From Ephydatia muelleri (taxonomy: Eukaryota; Porifera; Demospongiae; Spongillida; Spongillidae), in the NCBI GenBank assembly GCA_013339895.1, contig JABACO010000015.1, forward strand, positions 8,357,649 through 8,421,648: a DNA stretch of 64,000 nucleotides, read 5' to 3'. The first letter of the stretch is position 1. The number at the start of each line of letters is the position of its first letter. Position numbers and translations under genes: made by a program. Below, one piece after another: positions 57,701 through 64,000 of this stretch. The notes under the pieces were generated by a model. It made no database searches. It had not been told where the DNA came from and saw nothing but the letters and a program-made list of their open reading frames with translations.

Positions 57701-57724
57701 CAAACATTCCTGCTTCAGTTGTAA

Positions 57725-58123
57725 CTATTTAGTAACCTGATACAGAGCAAATGCTTTGTTTTGCTCTTCCAGTATGGCATTCTCCTCTGCCAGTCGCCTC
57801 AGTTGACTTTCTAACTCCACAGTTTTCTGGCTACTTTCTCTAATGGACTCTTCCATTGATAACACTCTATGATGCGGGTTGAAATTGGCACCTGTTGTCA
57901 CCATTGATTGTTCCATATCATGCCCACCTTAACTGTAGTTCTGCCTTTTCTTGGATCAGCTGCTTGTGGTTGTGGTCCACCAGGCTCCGCCATCTTGCCT
58001 CGTGCTCAAGTTGCATCTGTGCACTCAAAAGTTCCTCTTTTGTGTTGCCTAGGCCTAGCTGGAGTGCAAGTCTCTCCCACGAATGCTTCTCTCTGTGAGT
58101 GTGCATACATGTGTTATGTATGT

Positions 58124-58163
<40 letters not shown>

Positions 58164-61100
58164 CTTATTCTTTAAGACGATCATACATTTGGCAACATGT
58201 TTCGTGCAACTCAAATGAATGAGTAGAAGTTCAGTAAACCATCAGTAAACTAGAGTTTTACTGAACTTTTACCCCATATTCATTTGAGCTGCCTAGTGTA
58301 TGATCCCTTACAATGAGGTGTGCAGTTTTTCCGACGTATGTCGCTTCCTCTGCTGCAGCTTGGCTTGTAACTTCTCCACCCTTTCCTGCAGCCCCTGGAC
58401 CTCATAGTCCTTGGCTCTGATGCTTCTGTGACACTGCCCCTCGCACGTTAGCCTCTGTTCCTCTGAGCTCCTTAGCTGGGGGGGACAGTCATAGCTCAGT
58501 GAGCGAGGGAGATGAATGAGTACCTTCTCTGCCAGCTGCCGTATCTTTAGCTTCAGTTGATATGCATTTGAACTCTTCTTTGAAGGTGTTAAGCTTCCTG
58601 CCTCATCTCCTCCTCCGCCAAGTGTTCCATTCTCACCTCTTTCAGACATTGCTACCTGAAATACACCTTCGTGGCCGTGGGGGGCACCCTCCTGGCCATG
58701 GGGGGCACCCTCCTGGCCGTGGGGGGCACCCTCCTGGCCACGGGGGGCACCCTCCTGGCCACGGGGGGCACCCTCCTGGCCGTGGGAGGCACCCTCCTGG
58801 CCGTGGGGGGCACCCTCCTGGCCGTGGGAGGCACCCTCCTGGCCGTGGGAGGCACCCTCCTGGCCACGAGGGGCTCCCTCCTGGCCGTGGGGGGCACCCT
58901 CCTGGCCGTGGGGGGCACCCTCCTGGCCGTGGGGGGCACCCTCCTGGCTTGCCACTTGAAGTATGCCCTGCTGTGGATTGAACTTGGAGTCACAGCAAGC
59001 AACCAATGCAAGAGGTTCCTGTTGAGGGTGTGTGTGTGTGTGTGTGGTTTTAAGAGGACACTCAAGGTTGTACAGGAAGGGAAACTTGATGCATACTATT
59101 TGGCACAGTTGACCCAGCTTTGCAAGGTCTTCGTCCATTTTATGCGACAGATGCTGCTTCTTGCAGATTGGGGTGTGGGCGGGATGGTATAGGGGTAATT
59201 AAGTGTCTCAGTGTGGGAGACATGGATACCTCATGCAGCTCTTCCCTCAGTGTGCCTTGCATACAGGTCACCTGATCATGAAGCTGAATGACAATGGTGC
59301 TGCCGTCAGTTGCTTAGGTAACATATTATAACCTTTGTTTAACCTGGGTTTGCAGGTGTTTCAGCAAGGCTTCCATCTTGGTGTTCTCGTTTCTGCTATC
59401 ATCCAACGCTGCCTGGATTTCAACAAGGTTGTGCCTGAGTTGCTCTACTGTGCCGTTTGTTAGCTGCTGTGCAGGGAAAAATTAATAACTGCAATAGTTA
59501 CTAATGCATACCTTTAACGTAGCTTCTGTGTCCCTATCAGAGGATAAGGCTGCTTCAAGCTTCTGCACAAGATCAAAGGTGAAGACCACCATTCCAACTG
59601 TCCCAGCCCTTCCCCCTTACTAGCCCTTCTAGCCCTTCCCCCTCACTAGCCCTTCCCCCTTACTAGCCCTTCCCCCTTATTAGCCCGTCCCCCTTACTAG
59701 CCCTTCCCCCTTACTAGCCCCTCCCCCTTATTAGCCCTTCCCCCTTACCAAGTCCTTGGCCTTCATCAGCTCCAAAACACTGTCATAACTGGACTGCAGT
59801 CCCTCCAGTTGCTTAGTCAACTTCACCTTTTCCTCTTCCTCCTCCTGCCTGGTGGAATGTAGCTGGTCATTTAAGGTCTTGATGAGTTCATCTTTCCTGC
59901 CCATCTCCTCAAGTACTTTGACATTCTGTTGTCTTTCCTCCGACAGAACCTCTTCTTTCCTCTGCAGGGAATCCATTAAGCTGTCTGAAGTGGCCTTTTG
60001 CTGTTGAGCACCCAACTGAACTGTAGCAAGCTGATGTTTTAAGGCCTCCATTTCTTCTTGAAGCTTGCTCTTCTCTTCAGCAGATGCCTCCTGACAAATG
60101 CCTGCAGATTGAAGCTGGGCATTTAAGGTCTTGATGAGTTCATCTTTCCTGCCCATCTCCTCAAGTAGTTTGACATTCTGTAGCTTTTCCTCAGACAGAA
60201 CCTCTTCTTTCCTCTGCAGGGAATCCATTAAGCTGTCTGAAGTGGCCCTTTGCTGTTGGGCACCCAACTGAACTGTAGCAAGCTGCTGTTTTAAGGCCTC
60301 CATTTCTTCTTGAAGCTTGCTCTTCTCTTCAGCAGATGCCTCCTGACAGATGTCAAGCTGTTGCTTCATAGATTGAAGCTTGCTTTGGAGAAAGGTAATT
60401 GTTGATTCCATAGTGACCTACAAAACATAGGAGGGGCATTATTAATGAGGCAAGATGGCAGCTTCCTTCACTTTTTCTGTATGAGTGGCACTGTTTGCCC
60501 GTTGTAATGCTTGTCTTGTGGTCTCCAGCTCCAATGCCAGATGTGAGAGCTCAGCCTGGTGCTCACTTCTGGCTGCAGTTAGGCTTCTTGAGGCTTTAGC
60601 AAGGTCAGACTCCATTGCTGCTTTCTGAGAAGATTGACAAGAGTTACAGATAGGACAGCACATGGGGCAGGGGACAGAGCACTAGGGGCAGGGCAGAGCA
60701 AAGGGGGCAGGGGCATAGGGCAGGGGGCAGGGGAGTCCCTGACCTGTTGCCTTATATCTGAAAGTTCCTTTAACTTTTCGGCTAAGTCTTTCTCAATCTG
60801 ATGATGTGCGAGAGATGCATCAACATGTACACAGGGTTACACACAACACAAGTTTCATCTGCTACCTCTTGGAGATCAGTCCTTAGTTTCTCTTGTGATA
60901 TCTGTGTGGCAGATCCCATTTCCTTAAATTCTTGGAGCTGCTTACAGAACTGTAGTAGTATGGACAGAATATAGCACAAGCCACAGCAATTTGAGAAATC
61001 ACCTTGATGTGCTCCTGCTGCAATGCTTTCATTTGCAAATTTAGTTCTTCATTTTTACTTGTTTTCTTGTCCAAAGCTTTTTAACCCTTGCATAGCTGCG

Positions 61101-63861
61101 CTCCATCTGATCTATTGTGTCAGCTGAATGCTAAGAACAATTGACACTTAATGACAACAATAGCCACCATGCTTGTTGTGTACCTTGACCTTTGCTTCTG
61201 CTTCTATACCCGAGGACAGGGCGGCTTCAAGCTTCTATGGAAAAAAAAAAGACGACATGCCAACTGTCCCAGCCCTTCCCCCTTACTAGCCCTTCCCCCT
61301 CACTAGCCCTTCCCCCTCACTAGCCCTTCCCCCTCACTAGCCCTTCCCCCTTACTAGCCCTTCCCCCTCACTAGCCCTTCCCCCTCACTAGTCCTTCCCC
61401 CTTACTAGCCCTTCCCCTTACTAGCCCTTCCCCCTTACTAGCCCTTCCCCCTTACTAGCCCTTCCCCCTTACTAGCCCTTCCCCCTTACTAGCCCCTCCC
61501 CTTACTAGCCCTTCCCCCTTACTAGCCCTTCCCCTTACTAGCCCCTCCCCCTTACTAGCCTTCCCCCTTACTAGCCCTTCCCCCTCACTAGCCCTTCCCC
61601 CTCACTAGCCCCTCCCCCTTACTAGCCCTTCCCCCTTACTAGCCCTTCCCCCTTACTAGCCCTTCCTCCTTACTAGCCCTTCCTCCTACTAGCCCCTCCC
61701 CCTTACTAGCCCTTCCCCCTTACCAAGTCCTTGGCCTTCATCAGCTCCAAAACACTGTCATAACTGGACTGCAGTCCCTCCAGTTGCTTAGTCAACTTCA
61801 CCTTCTCCTCTTCCTCCTCCTGCCTGGTGGAATGTAGCTGGTCATTTAAGGTCTTGATGAGTTCATCTTTCCTGCCCATCTCCTCAAGTACTTTGACATT
61901 CTGTTGTCTTTCTTCAGACAGAACCTCTTCTTTCCTCTGCAGGGAATCTATTAAGCTGTCTGAAGTGGCCCTTTGCTGTTGAGCACCCAACTGAACTGTA
62001 GCAAGCTGCTGTTTTAAGGCCTCCATTTCTTCTTGAAGCTTGCTCTTCTCTTCAGCAAATGCCTCCTGGCAAATGCCTGCAGTCTGTAGCTGGTCGTTTA
62101 AGCTCTTGATGAGTTCATCTTTCCTGCCCATCTCCTCAAGTACTTTGACATTCTGTTGTCTTTCCTCAGACAGAACCTCTTCTTTCCTCTGCAGGGAATC
62201 CATTAAGCTGTCTGAAGTGGCCTTTTGCTGTTGAGCACCCAACTGAACTGTAGCAAGCTGCTGTTTTAAGGCCTCCATTTCTTCTTGAAGCTTGCTCTTT
62301 TCATCAACAGATGCCTCCTGACAGATGCCTGCAGTCTGTAGCTGGTCGTTTAAGGTCTTGATGAGTTCATCTTTCCTGCCCATCTCCTTAAGTAGTTTGA
62401 CATTCTGTAGCTTTTCCTCAGACAGAACCTCTTCTTTCCTCTGCAGGGAATCCATTAAGCTGTCTGAAGTGGCCTTTTGCTGTTGGGCACCCAACTGAAC
62501 TGTAGCAAGCTGCTGTTTTAAGGCTTCCATAGATGCCTCTTGGCAAATGCCTGCATTCTGTAGCTGGTCATTTAAGGTCTTGATGAGTTCATCTTTCCTG
62601 CCCATCTCCTCAAGTACTTTGACATTCTGTTGTCTTTCCTCAGACAGAACCTCTTCTTTCCTCTGCAGGGAATCCATTAAGCTGTCTGAAGTGGCCTTTT
62701 GCTGTTGAACACCCAACTGAACTGTAGCAAGCTGCTGTTTTAAGGCCTCCATTTCTTCTTGAAGCTTGCTCTTCTCTTCAGCAGATGCCTCCTGGCAAAT
62801 GCCTGCAGTCTGTAGCTGGTCGTTTAAGGTCTTGATGAGTTCATCTTTCCTGCCCATCTCCTTAAGTAGTTTGACATTCTGTAGCTTTTCCTCAGACAGA
62901 ACCTCTTCTTTCCTCTGCAGGGAATCCATTAAGCTGTCTGAAGTGGCCTTTTGCTGTTGAACACCCAACTGAACTGTAGCAAGCTGCTGTTTTAAGGCCT
63001 CCATTTCTTCTTGAAGCTTGCTCTTCTCTTCAGCAGATGCCTCCTGGCAGATGTTGAGCTGTTGCTTCATATCTATATGTTCCACCTCACTCTGCAAGTG
63101 AGATTCAGGTTCACACAATATAAATACAAGCCATTAATGTTTTCTTGTGTGCATGCAATGTCCTACCCTATGCAGCTATGGTATATTGCTACTCAAAAAT
63201 AACTTAATGGAGGATCTGTTGTATATACCTTCAAGTGTAGCTCCTCTATCTTCTTACTCATGCTCTGGTTCTCTTCTGCCATCTTCTTTATTTCTGATTC
63301 AAGTTCATCTCTCACTTTACAGACCATCCTGTTCTCTTCTGCCATCTTCTTTACCTCCTGATTCAATTCATCCCTCTCCTTGCTTACACTCAGGCTATAT
63401 TCCAGTGCCTCCTGCTGTGAGATCACCTTGCCTTTCAGACCCTCTAGCTCAGATGTCAGATCCATAATCTGCTGCTTTAACTTTGCGTGCTGCTCCTCAT
63501 ACATAAGTGCGTCCTGTCGGTGCAGTAGTTTCCCTTCGTCATTATTCTTAGTCATAGCCCCAAGCTGGACCTCTAGATTCAACTTCTCCCCTTCCATCAG
63601 TTGTGAGGAGGTCAGTAATGCAGCGAAGTTTGCTTTCTCTTCATTCAACTGTTGCTTTAGCGTCAATATTTCTCCTTCTGCGTTACGTTGGGACTGCCTG
63701 CTTTCTTCAAGGCTGGCTTTAATGTCGTTAATGCATGCCTGGGAAGAGCTGCAATGTACAACAAGCGCGAGATGTGAATAAAATTAAGTCGTGTTTAGCC
63801 GTACATGTATAGAGCTCATTTATTACCTGGCGGCCACTTCCATCTTCTTCTTCAGTTTATC
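57725..63861 (-). CDS. Long coiled-coil protein with internal repeats, 5' partial
   Basis: Minus-strand exons with consistent phases: 63861-63827, 63748-63229, 63091-61724, 61234-61184, 61130-61003 (see frameshift note in findings), 60949-60866, 60797-60744, 60624-60472, 60417-59749, 59562-59512, 59466-59344, 59283-59230, 59153-59097, 59018-58524, 58475-58312, 58092-57928, 57866-57725 (TAG). About 1,430 codons are visible; the start lies past the window. Nearly all is Glu/Lys/Gln/Leu heptad-type helix. Exons 63091-61724 and 60417-59749 encode 84-residue repeats (KSKLQEEMEALKQQLATVQL, then KEEVLSEE, then MGRKDELIKTLNDQL). Exon 59018-58524 has a (EGAPHGQ)n insert. Exons after each repeat exon are paralogous pairs, showing block duplication within the gene. 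Golgin-, tethering- or centrosome-like proteins look like this, but sequence alone cannot choose. No membrane span or enzyme domain. Confidence 0.85.
58127..58160. repeat. (TG)n microsatellite
   Basis: About 17 TG units in the intron between exons 58312 and 58092 of the coiled-coil gene. Confidence 0.95.
58671..58950 (-). repeat. 21-bp coding minisatellite, (EGAPHGQ)n
   Basis: Thirteen units of GGCACCCTCCTGGCCGTGGGG (plus strand), inside exon 59018-58524 of the coiled-coil gene. Variation is mostly H/R and P/S at two positions. It keeps the frame, so length variants would be tolerated. A Gly/Pro/Gln linker breaking the coiled coil. Confidence 0.93.
59605..59748. repeat. 17-bp intronic minisatellite (lower block)
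   Basis: About eight TAGCCCTTCCCCCTTAC units, beginning exactly at the donor of exon 60417-59749. Read on the gene strand each unit is GTAAGGGGGAAGGGCTA, i.e. the 5' splice site sequence repeated. Confidence 0.93.
61263..61723. repeat. 17-bp intronic minisatellite (upper block)
   Basis: About 27 units of the same 17-bp repeat as at 59605, starting exactly at the donor of exon 63091-61724. Variants include CTCAC for CTTAC (GTGAGGGGG on the gene strand, also a valid donor), shortened 16-bp units and GGAGGAAGG units. Confidence 0.95.
61724..63091 (-). repeat. 252-bp coding repeats (84-residue coiled-coil unit)
   Basis: Five full repeats: the landmark GTTCATCTTTCCTGCCC occurs at 61861, 62113, 62365, 62587 and 62839, spacing 252 except one of 222 where 30 bp (EEKSKLQEEM) is deleted in frame. 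Two further units lie in exon 60417-59749 (landmarks 59886 and 60138). High similarity indicates recent unequal exchange. Confidence 0.95.
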
Positions 63862-63932
63862 CTACTCGCACGCAGGGATCATTTGTCAGTGCACATGTAC
63901 ATGCATACATGCATACGGGCATATACATACAT

Positions 63933-64000
63933 ACACACACACACACACACATACACACACATTCACACACTTACGCACACATACACACACAACACACACG
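63933..64000. repeat. (CA)n microsatellite at the window end
   Basis: ACACAC runs broken by single TA or TT steps, in the intron upstream of exon 63861-63827; continues past the window. Confidence 0.95.

Noticed and set aside
57908-58222. Plus-strand 104-codon frame ending in a TG microsatellite
   Set aside because: Antisense to a confirmed exon of the coiled-coil gene; no independent splice or start support.
58562-59192. Plus-strand frames over the 21-bp repeat (GGTLLAV repeats, HPPGRGG repeats)
   Set aside because: Antisense shadows; the minus frame alone joins correctly phased exons.

Overview
This is a eukaryotic, metazoan-type nuclear window. Protein-coding genes are split by short GT-AG introns (about 40-600 bp), domain exons are symmetrical phase 1, and the spacers are packed with DNA transposons, palindromic MITEs and minisatellites. 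Short introns, frequent TACATGTA-type words and the repertoire (sushi-repeat receptor, expanded P-loop ATPase family, Ty3 element) fit a marine invertebrate. A demosponge is my best guess, but that is inference. I saw no rRNA, tRNA or CRISPR array.

Layout. 0-2 kb: a non-autonomous hAT element carrying a nested smaller one. 2.0-5.2 kb (minus): a type I membrane protein gene with four sushi/CCP exons, a transmembrane exon and a tail exon. 5.8-10.5 kb (minus): three copies or fragments of P-loop ATPase genes, one split by a hAT insertion with a perfect 8-bp target duplication. 10.8-14.5 kb: a decayed hAT transposase, a decayed Ty3 pol fragment and an unresolved, possibly Crinkler-like NTPase relic. 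15-17.8 kb (plus): an ATPase relic with a 60-bp minisatellite, then a non-LTR retrotransposon C-terminus. 18-32 kb: mostly transposons, including a second and third copy of the 8-bp-TSD hAT, a fold-back element with a nested 5-bp-TSD element, a snap-back inverted duplication beside a SAP-domain ORF, and an unidentified reading frame hit by the third hAT copy. 33.4-35.3 kb: another ATPase relic interrupted by a 5-bp-TSD element. 35.7-39 kb: a 1.5-kb long-TIR TA element, a fold-back MITE and a 37/54-bp satellite.

39.7-54.6 kb is a tandem segmental duplication. Copy 1 carries a TA-inserted long-TIR element, into which an apparently intact Ty3/gypsy retrotransposon with matching LTRs has jumped. 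Copy 2 carries a short 5-bp-TSD element. Each copy preserves the empty site for the other's insertion, which gives an order of events: duplication, then TA element, then gypsy.

55.4-63.9 kb holds two convergent genes that look functional: an 11-exon GAPDH gene (plus) and a long multi-exon coiled-coil protein gene (minus, 5' end beyond the window). The latter has an internal block duplication, 84-residue coiled-coil repeats, and two paralogous introns filled by a 17-bp minisatellite that reiterates the 5' splice site.
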